Of a stretch of 64,000 bases of DNA, positions 54,925 to 64,000 are shown piece by piece. The notes beneath the pieces are model-generated. The model worked only from the letters and a program-made list of their open reading frames with translations. It ran no database searches and was not told the origin of the DNA. Origin of the DNA: Lasiodiplodia sp. COLG20. Taxonomy: Eukaryota; Ascomycota; Dothideomycetes; Botryosphaeriales; Botryosphaeriaceae. The stretch spans positions 62,001 through 126,000 of the forward strand of contig VNWV01000028.1 in the NCBI GenBank assembly GCA_009801085.1, in the 5' to 3' direction. How positions within the stretch are numbered: position 1 is the stretch's first letter; every line of letters starts with the position of its first letter. Both the position numbers and the translations under genes were made by a program.

Positions 54925-57148
54925 CTAATCCCCCAGCAGAAACCTCGTCTCCCTCCCTCCACCCACGCCTACCCGCACATCCATTTCCCTCGCCACCCTC
55001 CCCATTTCACTCACTCTCTCCAACAACCCCTCCCTCCGCTCCTCCATCTCCCCCTCATCCCACTCCTCCAACCCATGAAACAACAACGGCAGCAACGACG
55101 ACTTCCAAAGCGGCAATGCATCCCGGCCCCTACTCACCACCACCGTCGCCGCCAAGAACGCCGCACCAAGCAGCACCACCGCGAGCGGCAGCGCCAACCA
55201 CGCCCAGCGAATCTCAACCACCGTATCAGGACGCCAAACGACGCCATCCGCATTCGTAGCGTTGCGACCGGTCCGCACGACGTTGGTCATGCTATCGGAG
55301 ATGTTAGCAACTACAGCGGCCACATCAATGCCATATTCGAGCGCGCGGCCGATGGTAAACGCCGTCATTTTGCTGCCGAGGGAGAAGGTGAACATGGTGC
55401 TGAGGAAAGAGGCGAGGGAGATGTGGTCGTAGTTGGTGACGGTGAACTCGGTGGTGGGGGTGAGCGGCGGGGGTGGTGGTGGATGGCCGCTGGTGGCGGT
55501 TTGGTTTGGCGTGGTCAGGCGCCACGGCGTGCTCGAGTACATGTCGACGTTGTCGTCCTGCGTTTCGTTGGGGTTCGGGCTCAGCACGATTTTCTCGGTG
55601 GTGTACGCTTGAATCTCGCCGTCGGACTGTGTGCGTGTGTGTGGTTAGGAGTGGTTCTCGTATACCCTGGCGGCCGCAGTAGAGGCTAAGAAGACCTACG
55701 ACTGTGAAGTTTTTGTACACTTTGGCGCACCAGTCAAGGCTGCATTCTGTGACTGTCCAGTTGCCTCCGTCTTCCATGTTGGTGCTTCCGAGCTGCGCTA
55801 CGCCCGCAAGCACAAGCCTAGTCGTCGGAACCGCTTTCATCCAGCTAGTCGAAACTCGAGCCTGCCCTGCGACCTTGGTGTACTCCACGCCCCCGCCTCC
55901 GAAACCAGCGAGCGCCATGTTGAATTCGAAGCCGCTAGGTGTAGTGAAAGTCACGTTACTCTCACTCAGTGTCGTGTTGAACGAAACTTCTGTCTTGCTT
56001 GACACGTCCTCACAAGTACTACCGAAGGCCAAAGAGGCGAAATCGGGCCAGGTACAGTTTCCGGTTTGGCAGGTCAAGTCGAAAGGCGTTCCCAAGCTAA
56101 AGAGGCCATTGAAGAACGCCCCCTGCATACGCGGGTCAGTGGAAGTAGCTTCGGGAACCAATTAGCGCGAAGGTAAAATAGCATGACACTATTCGTACTC
56201 ACGGTCGTTCTCTGTATTGACGATATGTCGCGACACAGCTTCGTCGCCTGAGTCATAAGCAGCGGAGATGCTGATGGATGAGTTGACACCCGGCTGCGCC
56301 ACCATCCGGCTCTTCAGCTGGACAATTTGTTGCGCGAAAGGCCCCATTGCAAGCATTGAGATAGTGAGAAAAGCACCACAGAAGCCGAGTGCGGGTCTCA
56401 CGCCAAGCTGCTGTGGGAAGAAGAACATGAGAGACCCCCAAGGGCCCCTGCTAGCGTCGTCAAATGCCGTGATCTCGCTGAGTGGCCGCTGACTGAGCGA
56501 AAAGTACAGCCATTTCAGCTGACTCATTCCTTCTGCAATGGGTAGTAGCATGGTCGATTTGGTGACGGTAATCAAAGCTGAAATTATGGTGCTGGGACCC
56601 AAGACGAACGACCATTCTGACAACAAGGTTTGGTCGAGGTGAAGGGCAAGGATGACGACGGCTACGATGCAAGCGATGCTTACAGTTGCTCCGACCATTT
56701 CCCAAAACCACCAGTCTGTCAAGTAACTGGATCGAAGGGCTTTTTGCTGGACCATCTCCGGAGTTTTGGAGATGGCTGGTGCCGCATGCATCAACGGAAC
56801 TTCATCCAAAGTTCCAGTTGGCATGTCTCCAGTGCTAAGGCCGGTAGTATGGACATCGCAGTGGGACAAGCCAGATTCGGATCTCGACGATGAAATATCT
56901 GCTGCATTTCTCGGCGTTGAAGGCGTGCGCTCAGCAGCAGAAGTGCTGAGGACGGTTTTAGGGTCCTGTTGCGTGTCAGTAGAAGCGGGCAACATCCAGC
57001 TGAGCTCATGAGCCTCATCCACTCCCGGATGTCTATTACTACTCTCATGTTCTTCAGAGATTGACGACTGGTTGTTCAAGTTCCACATTCCCCGCTCTAG
57101 ACTTTCACGTCCGCTGCCCTGAGTGCGAAACTGGTCGGTTGGAGCCAT
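54925..57148 (-). CDS. DUF3176 multi-pass membrane protein
   Basis: Exons 57148-56203, 56148-55700, 55626-54925 (introns 54 and 73 nt), 698 aa. An in-frame ATG at 57268 would add 40 residues. After a disordered N-terminus of about 150 residues come helix 1 (WWFWEMVGATVSIACIVAVVI) and helix 2 (LGFCGAFLTISMLAMGPFA), with the conserved LYFSLSQRPLSEITAFDDASRGPWGS loop between. A large outer domain carries DUF3176 motifs (CQTGNCTWPDFASLAF, then C in STCEDV) and several N-x-T/S sites. A last helix (WLALPLAVVLLGAAFLAATVV) and a cytoplasmic tail follow. DUF3176 proteins are abundant in filamentous ascomycetes and have no established role. A glycosylated plasma-membrane protein is expected. Confidence 0.87.
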
Positions 57149-58216
57149 GTTCGACACGGAGAAATGACGACGTAGAGGGAGAGTCCGTAACGAAAGCGAG
57201 GCGCATATGAGACTAGTCCCAAGTGGCAAAATATGCCTATTTTTGCAATGCAAATCTTTGGGGGCCATGAGCTATGTGGCGCAGCTTACAGGATAAATAC
57301 CCATTTAGGTAAGTTGCATCTGCAGGTAATAAACCGGTTTCGCTGCCTGGCCAGTAAAATCTGATAGCATTGTGGTACAAAGCGTCGCACCATAAGTTCG
57401 TATATCCAATTCTCTGTTTAACTTCTGGACCAATGCCTTCCGGGTAGTTTATGCATGCACGTATTCTCGCCATTCCGCCCCCACCTACACGTACATTACG
57501 TCATCGGCTCTGCAATCGTACTTGTCGGGTTGGACTGACGGTCATTATAGCTCAAAGGCATTCTCAACGAAATGACTTGGAAAAACAAGGGGAAAATAAA
57601 GAAATTGATGATCCCCCACACCATAAGCCGCGCCTTTCCCCAATCTCTGTTCTCCACGAGTATTTTTGTCTTTATTCCGATGGCTTTGGAGCTATGGCGC
57701 ATAACTTTGTTAAAGTATTTGCACGTGATTCGTCGGCAACTCTCAAAACATGTTGCGCAATCCGTCCCCCTGGCCAGCCGCTCAGTGTCTATGTCCATTC
57801 GTTACCTAGAACGAACGGTGCTGCAAACCCTTCATGGTTCTGACATTTTCAGATACCTAGTAGGATGCAGCAAATATCTCATCATGCTTCCAGCACCTGA
57901 AATTGTCCACGAGTAACATGAATACGGATCGTCTTGCAGGATTAGTCCATTGCAGCCCACCACGAGGACCGCTACATACACCCACTTTATTTACAAATCC
58001 TCTTCCATCTCCAATATATACGTTCAATCATTCCAGTTAGTTGCAACAAATAGGACAACCGCTTCAGCGACAGGCGCACTGTCACCGACTTCGCCATTAT
58101 TCCCCCAAACTACATGCACGAGTGCATTTCAAACCTCTTTAAGAGCAAACGCATTTCCAGTTGCTATAGCATTCAATATCAGCAGGGAATTTCAGTGACA
58201 GAGGGATGAGAAAGGC
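57149..58216. other. intergenic, no gene seen
   Basis: About 1.07 kb. It includes the DUF3176 upstream region (with the alternative start at 57268). Open frames on the plus strand at 57570-57920 have no family features. Confidence 0.45.
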
Positions 58217-58526
58217 TTACCCGTTGACTACGCAGTTGGCTGCTTTCCCCCGCTTTCTGCACTCAGAGGCACAAGTACTGCTTGCTGCACACGACACAGC
58301 GCACATCTCAGCGTACCTAATTGTCATTATTAGTGATGATCCCATAACGGCGCATGGCAATGACGTACCCAGTGTCTGTTGCGACAACGCAGTATTGGCC
58401 CTTGTTCTGACAGGCAGTGGCACCACCAGGAGCGCAATTCCTGTTGCCTTGCGACAGGGAGTACTGAGCTGCGGCACCATGGCCCAGAGCCAGGAGGCAG
58501 AGTGAGATGACGGATGAGAAATGCAT
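58217..58526 (-). CDS. small secreted cysteine-rich protein (two exons)
   Basis: Exons 58526-58369 and 58316-58217 (52-nt intron, GTACGT donor, AATTAG acceptor), 85 aa. The signal peptide is MHFSSVISLCLLALGHGAAA. The mature peptide of about 65 residues has eight cysteines (NCAPG, TACQN, YCVV, MCAV, SCAA, TCAS, ECRK, NCVV), enough for four disulfides. The spacing is not that of hydrophobins, which need adjacent CC pairs. A TATATATAA box lies about 80 bp upstream (58603-58612). Small secreted cysteine-rich proteins of this size are typical candidate effectors or antimicrobial peptides. No family is recognised and no function should be assumed. Confidence 0.75.
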
Positions 58527-59136
58527 GGCGACGGGTGATGGAGTAACGCAGTGGTTCCGATGGAAGAAGAAGTCTTGGGATAAAGGGGGGCTACGGCTGG
58601 CGTTATATATACATGAGTAGTACCATAAGACACATGAGTTGTAGAAGATAGAGGTAACCAATCCTGGTTGGTAGATCTACGCGACGGAAGTATGCGGATC
58701 AGGCTTTCCAACGCCCGGTCCATCATTTAGGATCGATACGAGATCCCGCGAGTAATGTAAGCGTACGTTCAACGGCGCCTCTGTATAAAAAGGAGTCTGT
58801 GCGCTCCGGCGTAATTTAGGCATAAATTTGGCTCGTCTTCCAGAGAGACCTTAACTGAATAAAGATGCTTGACTTGCTTGATCTCGGATAGAATTACGCC
58901 TCATTGGCTCTCCCTTCGTTTATGGCAAGAAATTCGCATCAGGGCTTCGTTCATGTCGAACGGATGGAATATTTTTACGCTTTCACTGGTAGTACAATTC
59001 ATTATTTCTCTGAATGGCCCAGGACTAATACGCGATGACAACGAACGGCCCATGGTACTCTGGCAAATCGACATTGGAGAAAGCCTCTCTCCGCGCAGCT
59101 AGTTCAAACAATCCAACCTGAAGTCGACGACAGCCC
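58527..59136. other. secreted-protein promoter and intergenic sequence
   Basis: 610 bp; the TATA box near 58605 serves the secreted protein. Beyond that no feature seen up to the amidohydrolase 3' end. Confidence 0.45.
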
Positions 59137-60678
59137 TCAGTAACCCGTCCCCTCCCCCCTCACCACATTCTGCTCCTCCGTCTTCTCAAACCTGACACCG
59201 GGCCGCCACTCGCCCTCGACGACCGGCAACGGCGTGTCCTTCCAAACCTTCTGAATGCGCCGCGCCGACTCCAAAAACTTCTCCTCCACCTCCCTCCTAT
59301 CCTGCCTCGTAACCAGCACGCCGTCCCTCTTCCGCCACTCACCCCCCACCATAACATCCTTAATATCCCCCACATTCGCATGCAGCACCACCGCCGCCAC
59401 CGCGTCCGCCCACCCCAGCATATTCGGGCTCCCCCCATCAAACAGCACCAAATCCGCGACCGCCCCCACCCTCACCACGCCTACATCGTCCCGCCTCAAC
59501 GCCAACCCGCCATTCCGCGTCGCCAGCAGAAACGCCTGGTTCACGCTCATCGGATTCGTCGTCGGAATGGCCCACCCCTCCAGCGTCCGCCTGTACGCGC
59601 CGCGCCGCACCGTCTGCAGCCACAGGCGCGTCTGCGTGAGGATGTCGGACGAAAACGTAAAATGCGTATCCACGCCCAGCGCGGCCTGGTCCATGACGTG
59701 CGCGGTCGCGGGATGGTCGTGGCCGTAGTGCATCTCGCTCTCAGGGGTGATGGAGACGTGGCGGTCGTGCGCGCGCAGCAGCGCCGCGTCGGCGGGCGAG
59801 AGGAACGAGCCGTGCGAGAAGACGATGGGGAAGGGGGCGGAGGCGACGAAGTCGGCTGCGGCGGGGGATTTGGAGGTCAGCGCGACGGGCCCGTTGTCAA
59901 AGTGCCAGGGCCCGCCGAGCGTGTGCGTCGTGAAGGCCGCGACGCGGCTCGCTGGGTCGCGGGCCAGCGCGACGACCGAGTCGATTTCGGAGGGGCTGGC
60001 TTGCGCCCAGCCGTCGTACGCCATGCCGTACTGCACCAGGCTGTCCGGGTTGGGCGCGAGCGACGGGTGCGAGGCGGCTTGTTTGCGGAAGTCGGCGATG
60101 GAGGCGTCGTCGTAGGCGCTGAAGCCGTAGCACCACCACATGCGGACCCCGCTGTCGAGCGAGGCCTGCAGCGAGGCGGCAGATGCTTCGGGGCTGAAAG
60201 TGCCGTGCGCGTGCTCGAGGATGGAGGTGACGCCGGCGTTGAGCGCCTCGTAGATGCCGGCGAGTTGGCCGTAGTAGATGTCGGACGGCGTGAAGACGGT
60301 TTTGGCTTGTGTGTACTGCCCGTAGCGGAAGAAGTACTCGGCCAGCGTCGTATTGGGTGCCAGCGTGCGGAATTGCGTTTGCCAGCCATGGCGGTGCGTG
60401 TCAACGAAGCCCGGGGAGATGATCTTGTTGGAGGCGTCGACACGTTCGGCGTCTGCGGGAATGTCGGGTGGGTTTGAGGTGTTGCTGTCGAAGATCGCGG
60501 CGATTCGCGTCCCGGTCACGAGCACCGATGTGTTGTAGAGCACTTTCAGCGATTGGCTGGCGTCATCGAACGAGATTACTGTGCCATTCTCGAGCAGCGT
60601 GGAGCGGGCCATGGTCAAGATTCGTTTTCTGTGGCGTCGAGATTGCACAATGGGGCGAGCGTGTAGAGGGGCAGTCAT
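59137..60678 (-). CDS. metal-dependent amidohydrolase (cytosine-deaminase/TrzN-like superfamily)
   Basis: Single exon, 513 aa, ATG 60678; an internal Met at codon 23 (MARSTLLENG) may be the true start, since the canonical fold begins there. The metal-binding site is laid out as in subtype III amidohydrolases: HxH in DTHRHGWQ (His95, His97), a His in AFTTHTLGG (about 252), His289 in FSHGSFLS and Asp345 in FTFSSDILTQ. Glu-His in LEHAHG and SITPESEMHYGH are further family blocks, and AVADLVLFDG with VMVGGEWR closes the small beta-domain. Members hydrolyse or deaminate aminated heterocycles such as s-triazines, guanine, cytosine or methylthioadenosine analogues. The substrate is unknown. No transporter or pathway partner is adjacent. 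Confidence 0.9.
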   Translation of the reverse strand: MTAPLHARPIVQSRRHRKRILTMARSTLLENGTVISFDDASQSLKVLYNTSVLVTGTRIAAIFDSNTSNPPDIPADAERVDASNKIISPGFVDTHRHGWQTQFRTLAPNTTLAEYFFRYGQYTQAKTVFTPSDIYYGQLAGIYEALNAGVTSILEHAHGTFSPEASAASLQASLDSGVRMWWCYGFSAYDDASIADFRKQAASHPSLAPNPDSLVQYGMAYDGWAQASPSEIDSVVALARDPASRVAAFTTHTLGGPWHFDNGPVALTSKSPAAADFVASAPFPIVFSHGSFLSPADAALLRAHDRHVSITPESEMHYGHDHPATAHVMDQAALGVDTHFTFSSDILTQTRLWLQTVRRGAYRRTLEGWAIPTTNPMSVNQAFLLATRNGGLALRRDDVGVVRVGAVADLVLFDGGSPNMLGWADAVAAVVLHANVGDIKDVMVGGEWRKRDGVLVTRQDRREVEEKFLESARRIQKVWKDTPLPVVEGEWRPGVRFEKTEEQNVVRGEGTGY

Positions 60679-61099
60679 GTCGCGTTGGCAGCATTTTATG
60701 TGTGGAGCTGCCCCTCATCGGTGGAGTTTAGCATTACTAACCCTTGCTAAGTCCGCCAATTGCCGAATCCTTCTTCGCGAGGAAGGAGTAACTGGCGTTT
60801 TTGTGCGGGGCAGCTAACGTCAGCCCAATTTTCCAAAGTAAGCGCTAGCTTCAAGAGGATGTGCGAAACTCAAGGCAGAGATAAAATGGACCGAATATCT
60901 TAGAGTGGGACGAGAGCTTCTTCGATGTGGGATTCTGTAACATGGGAGACCGATGGGAATTGGATTTTGCACAGCCGTATTGCCCCGAAGAATCTTCACT
61001 TGTCGCGATCGTGTATAAATAGGAAACCTCACGCCGATGCCAAATGAATGACAAGCCATGAAGACTTCCAATAACTCAGATCCATTGTAACACTGCTCT
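60679..61099. other. intergenic, no gene seen
   Basis: 421 bp between the amidohydrolase start and the GTPase stop, both on the minus strand; amidohydrolase promoter expected here. Nothing distinctive. Confidence 0.45.
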
Positions 61100-62470
61100 T
61101 TACATGACGTTGCAGGCTGCACCTGCCGGAATCAAAGTAGAAACAGCTCCGACAGCAGCAACGGCACCCGCCGCTTCTGCTACAACCGTTGGCACCCCGG
61201 CTGTCATGGTGATTCTATCTTCCTTGTCAATTGGGGTAGAGCGTTGCTTTCCTGAAGCATGCACGATTGCCGCACCAAGGCCAAGCTTCTCACTCGTCAC
61301 CCGATGATGGTTGTCCATCTCTGCGAGACAGATCCCTCCGTCTTGTTCATCCATGAGCGTATCCTGATCTTCAACCCTTTCAACCTCCCCCAGTGCATCT
61401 CGTTGGATAGTCTGACCATTGATGAAAGTTGTATCCTCAAGTTCGGCGCGCACTTTGGAGCACCACTCTGAAACCCAAGAATTCCCAGGCGCGTTCAACT
61501 TCCCAATTGCCCGTTGCGTATCCAGAGATGCTTTTTCCAGGTCCGCCAGCTCGTCATCCATCTCCATGACACATTCACCATCGTGCTTCTTGGGTGTAGC
61601 GTCAAGCCGTCTTTCGACATCGTCCATCCTGCGCTGCAGCCTTTGGAGCTCCTCGGAAAGCTGCGCATTCAGGACTTTCCCCGCATCAGTCTGCCGCAGT
61701 TCAAACTGCAAGTCGAGCAGTTGATGTTGGATGCTGAGCTTCATCACGAGGTCCTGATCGATGAAGTGCTGGACAATGTTGCGAGCTTGCTGCGGACTGC
61801 TGCCCAGCTTCATCACCCGGGCACCGCCGGCGATCAGGTCGCCCCAGCACCCAGTCATGTCTGTCAGCTGTCCCTGTCTTGCCTCGGCTTCAGAGGGCTT
61901 CGCTCGGTTCCACATGGAGCTGGCCATGACGACGCCGGGATACGCCTCTTCACCGATCAGAGCTTTGAAAATTTCCAGGCCGCGGCGATGGCTTCCGCAA
62001 ACCCTGCTGCCCTCGATGGAATGGAGGTAGACGACGCCGTTCAGCCGGACACCTAGCTCATGAGCGGAGAGTAGCCAAAACACCAGTTCATGGAGAACAG
62101 CTTCATCTGTCCTTGACGTGTCGTTGAAGCCGGGTGTGTCCAGGAGGTGGACGGTGCGATCACCGATATGCGTCGTGTGGACCGTTACCGACGATGCGCC
62201 TGATATGAATTAACTTGATGTGAATGTACTTGGATGAGGAGGCAAACATGGGTGGAGGCCATCGCTGTGTTTCTCGCGCGTAGGGATTCCGCTGCACATG
62301 GATGTGAATGTGCTTTTTCCGGAGCCCGTGACCCCGATGACCGCGATCACGACATCTCCGGGTCTGATTGGTGCACAGTTAGCACTGCACTAAGTCATTG
62401 GTCAGGTGTCGTACTTGAAAGAGGTTTCGATGAGGTTGGTAGAGGTATGGGGTGTTGTTCTGGAAGGCAT
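61100..62470 (-). CDS. AIG1/septin-like fungal GTPase with coiled coil and hydrophobic C-terminus
   Basis: Exons 62470-62415, 62363-62248, 62199-61100 (introns 51 and 48 nt), 423 aa. The second and third exons are needed to rebuild the G domain: P-loop GVTGSGKST (residues 28-36), a switch region ending HPCASSVTVHTTHIGD, and G3 DTPGFNDTSR (about 77-86). VVYLHSIEGSRVCG and MASSMWNRAK follow as the G4-like region. A coiled coil covers about residues 200-290 (LNAQLSEELQRLQRRMDDVE). The C-terminus is a hydrophobic Ala/Val/Gly stretch that may insert in a membrane. This group of fungal GTPases resembles plant and animal AIG1/GIMAP proteins, but its role in fungi is not established. It is expanded in many accessory genomes. 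Confidence 0.85.
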
Positions 62471-63915
62471 CGTGATTGTCTACTCCGGTAATGCATTGAG
62501 AGTCAATTGAACAGTTGAGAGGTAATTTCCTGAGTGATGAGTTCTCCTAAAATACTCAAAGTTCAAGGGAGATGACCAGGTGGCTGACAGCTGTATGGGC
62601 TGGTCTCTCTCCCGTTGCAGCTCCGGCCCCACATTCAGCTGCTGGTTCGGACTATCAGATTCTCTGGGCCAAAAACAGCCAACGGACCAACCCGACTAAG
62701 TTTTGGCTACGGATTACCTGGTCTTTATGATTTCTTTCAGCCGCACTCGCGTTGGTATGCCTTTGCGCGTTCTCCTTCTCAGATCACAGGCAGCTAAACT
62801 TCGGGAGCCAACGCAGGGTACCAAAATCAATCCTACATCAACGGCTACTTACGAAAATTGTTACATCATATCCCTATCTACAATCAGCCACATATCTCAT
62901 AGTTCTTCTGCTACTGTGGATATTGATCTGGTTGGAGCTAACAGTGCTCGTATCCGTACTCTCTCGTTGCTGTGAGTGCGCAAGGATCTCCCTCTATTGC
63001 CCCGTAGCAAAGAGGCCAATGGAAGTTGCACATTTGCTTAAGCGTTACGAGATCCGTCAATCATCAACTGACCATCTTAGTGAGAGATATATTTAGCCCC
63101 TCCAACATTATCTATTTTCAGCTTTCTCATTGCCGCTTCAATGGCAGGTATGGTAGGGAAAACCCTTTGGCCGCACTTCTCGATTCAAAACAAAAAACTA
63201 CACCCCCTCTTCTACTCATCCACATCGTAAATCGTAATGCTTTGATGCAGGTCAGACGTGGATGGATTGCACATTCCAAATATTAAGTACCGCATATCTC
63301 ACGCATCAGCGGCACGCGCCTGCTTCGATCCGAGTACCTTATCTGAGGATCTTGTGATGTTGTGTCACATGGGTCATTCCCCCACGCAGGGTCTGACGGG
63401 CGCCGGGAACCCTAACTGCACTCTGTTAGCCTTGCGATTGTATCTTGTACTCCGAGATAAGAATCGTATGTACCACCACCTCGTTGCGCTAACGCTTAGC
63501 TTGACGCCGGAAAACCTCCCACTGCGGCTTGGCGCAATCGGATGCTGAACGTTTAGCAGTTTAACTATACCCGAAATATGCTCTTGCATTTACGCAAAAG
63601 TATATTCATCATGGCGCACAGAAAAAAGTCCGGATGTAGTCTTCAAGGCGAGTTTGTGAGCATGGCGTCATATCTCAGAGCTTCGGAAATGTCAAAGATA
63701 CTGCGGGGGAACTCCGAGTGGCACTAGGGCTGACGAGGCCGAACCTTGGTTGGCACGGGTCGGTTAGGCCACGGGAATTCCTTTGCCGGACGTTCGGGTG
63801 GACGGCGAGTGGGATAGGAGGGATAAAGTCAGCCATCCAGGTCATTTTGCCCACGCCGGTGCCCTCAATTTCTCGTCTCTCACTTCACCGTTTACGTTAG
63901 TTTACACCTTTCACA
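62471..63915. other. intergenic, no gene seen
   Basis: About 1.4 kb between divergent genes. Short frames only. The last 100 bp before 63916, including a CACTTCACCGTTTACG leader, are likely the promoter/5' UTR of the gene that runs off the right edge. Confidence 0.45.
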
Positions 63916-64000
63916 ATGGTGCTCGGTTACGGGGGCTTCCTCGGCCTCAGCGGCGGCAACGAATACCGACACAAATTCCGACAAGCGACCAAGGACTTCC
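63916..64000 (+). CDS. 5' end of a gene running off the window (partial)
   Basis: ATG at 63916 (context TCACAATGGT, a good fungal start) opens 28 codons, MVLGYGGFLGLSGGNE and onward, with no stop before the right edge. The glycine-rich start followed by a basic helix is not enough to assign a family. Confidence 0.55.
   Translation, partial: MVLGYGGFLGLSGGNEYRHKFRQATKDF

Noticed and set aside
59380..60477. 365-codon plus-strand frame opposite the amidohydrolase
   Set aside because: Arg/Gly-rich shadow of the minus-strand gene, produced by strong third-position GC.
1..64000. tRNA, rRNA, CRISPR arrays or bacterial-type operons
   Set aside because: No cloverleaf with a T-arm consensus, no rRNA-like sequence and no regularly spaced short repeats were seen. 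Gene structure is eukaryotic throughout.

Overview
The window is nuclear DNA from a filamentous ascomycete (Pezizomycotina). The evidence is short GT-AG introns of about 41-75 nt with CTAAC/CTAAT-type branch sites, Zn2Cys6 transcription factors, HET-domain and NACHT genes, DUF3176 and DUF3425 proteins, a CYP505-type P450-reductase fusion, and small secreted cysteine-rich proteins. Several decayed gene copies carry C-to-T/G-to-A changes of the kind left by RIP (repeat-induced point mutation). The sequence alone does not fix genus or species. Exon joins given below were worked out by hand from splice signals, reading phase and family similarity; no RNA evidence was available. Several open frames extend upstream of any ATG, so the first credible ATG was used.

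Layout. 1-8,510: the end of an unidentified gene; a small cluster of a PhyH-type Fe(II)/2-oxoglutarate dioxygenase, a RidA-family protein and a Zn2Cys6 regulator; then a large two-exon fungal protein of unknown function (about 1,191 aa). 8,511-17,800: a gene-poor stretch ending in a mutated copy of the 3' end of the feruloyl-esterase gene, a nine-exon Zn2Cys6 regulator, a truncated HpcH/HpaI aldolase relic, a Tc1/mariner-like MITE, a D-2-hydroxyacid dehydrogenase, a Dal5-type MFS transporter and an intact secreted feruloyl esterase. This reads as a partly decayed module for using plant-derived organic acids or phenolics. 17,800-24,600: a decayed HET gene, an intact HET gene and a small secreted protein.

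24,600-40,100: repeat-flanked sequence around a complete CYP505 gene (six exons, about 1,076 aa); a giant NACHT/tetratricopeptide-like NLR whose N-terminal domain is cut off by one in-frame TAG; and a second copy of the palindromic repeat next to a short-chain dehydrogenase relic. 40,100-50,100: a fungal transcription-factor-like protein rich in low-complexity sequence, a secreted GH95 alpha-L-fucosidase, an NmrA-like protein and a second intact HET protein (HET-6 type). 50,100-64,000: a single-pass membrane protein, a bZIP/DUF3425 regulator, a short-chain dehydrogenase with three spaced direct repeats upstream, a DUF3176 membrane protein, an 85-aa eight-cysteine secreted protein, a metal-dependent amidohydrolase, an AIG1/septin-like GTPase and the start of another gene.

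Two functional themes stand out: carbon scavenging and detoxification (feruloyl esterase, GH95, P450foxy, amidohydrolase, MFS, hydroxyacid dehydrogenase), and self/non-self recognition or NLR-type immunity (NACHT-TPR protein, two HET proteins, one HET relic, a GTPase, and possibly the large unknown protein). The mix of intact, broken and mutated copies is typical of a fast-evolving accessory region.
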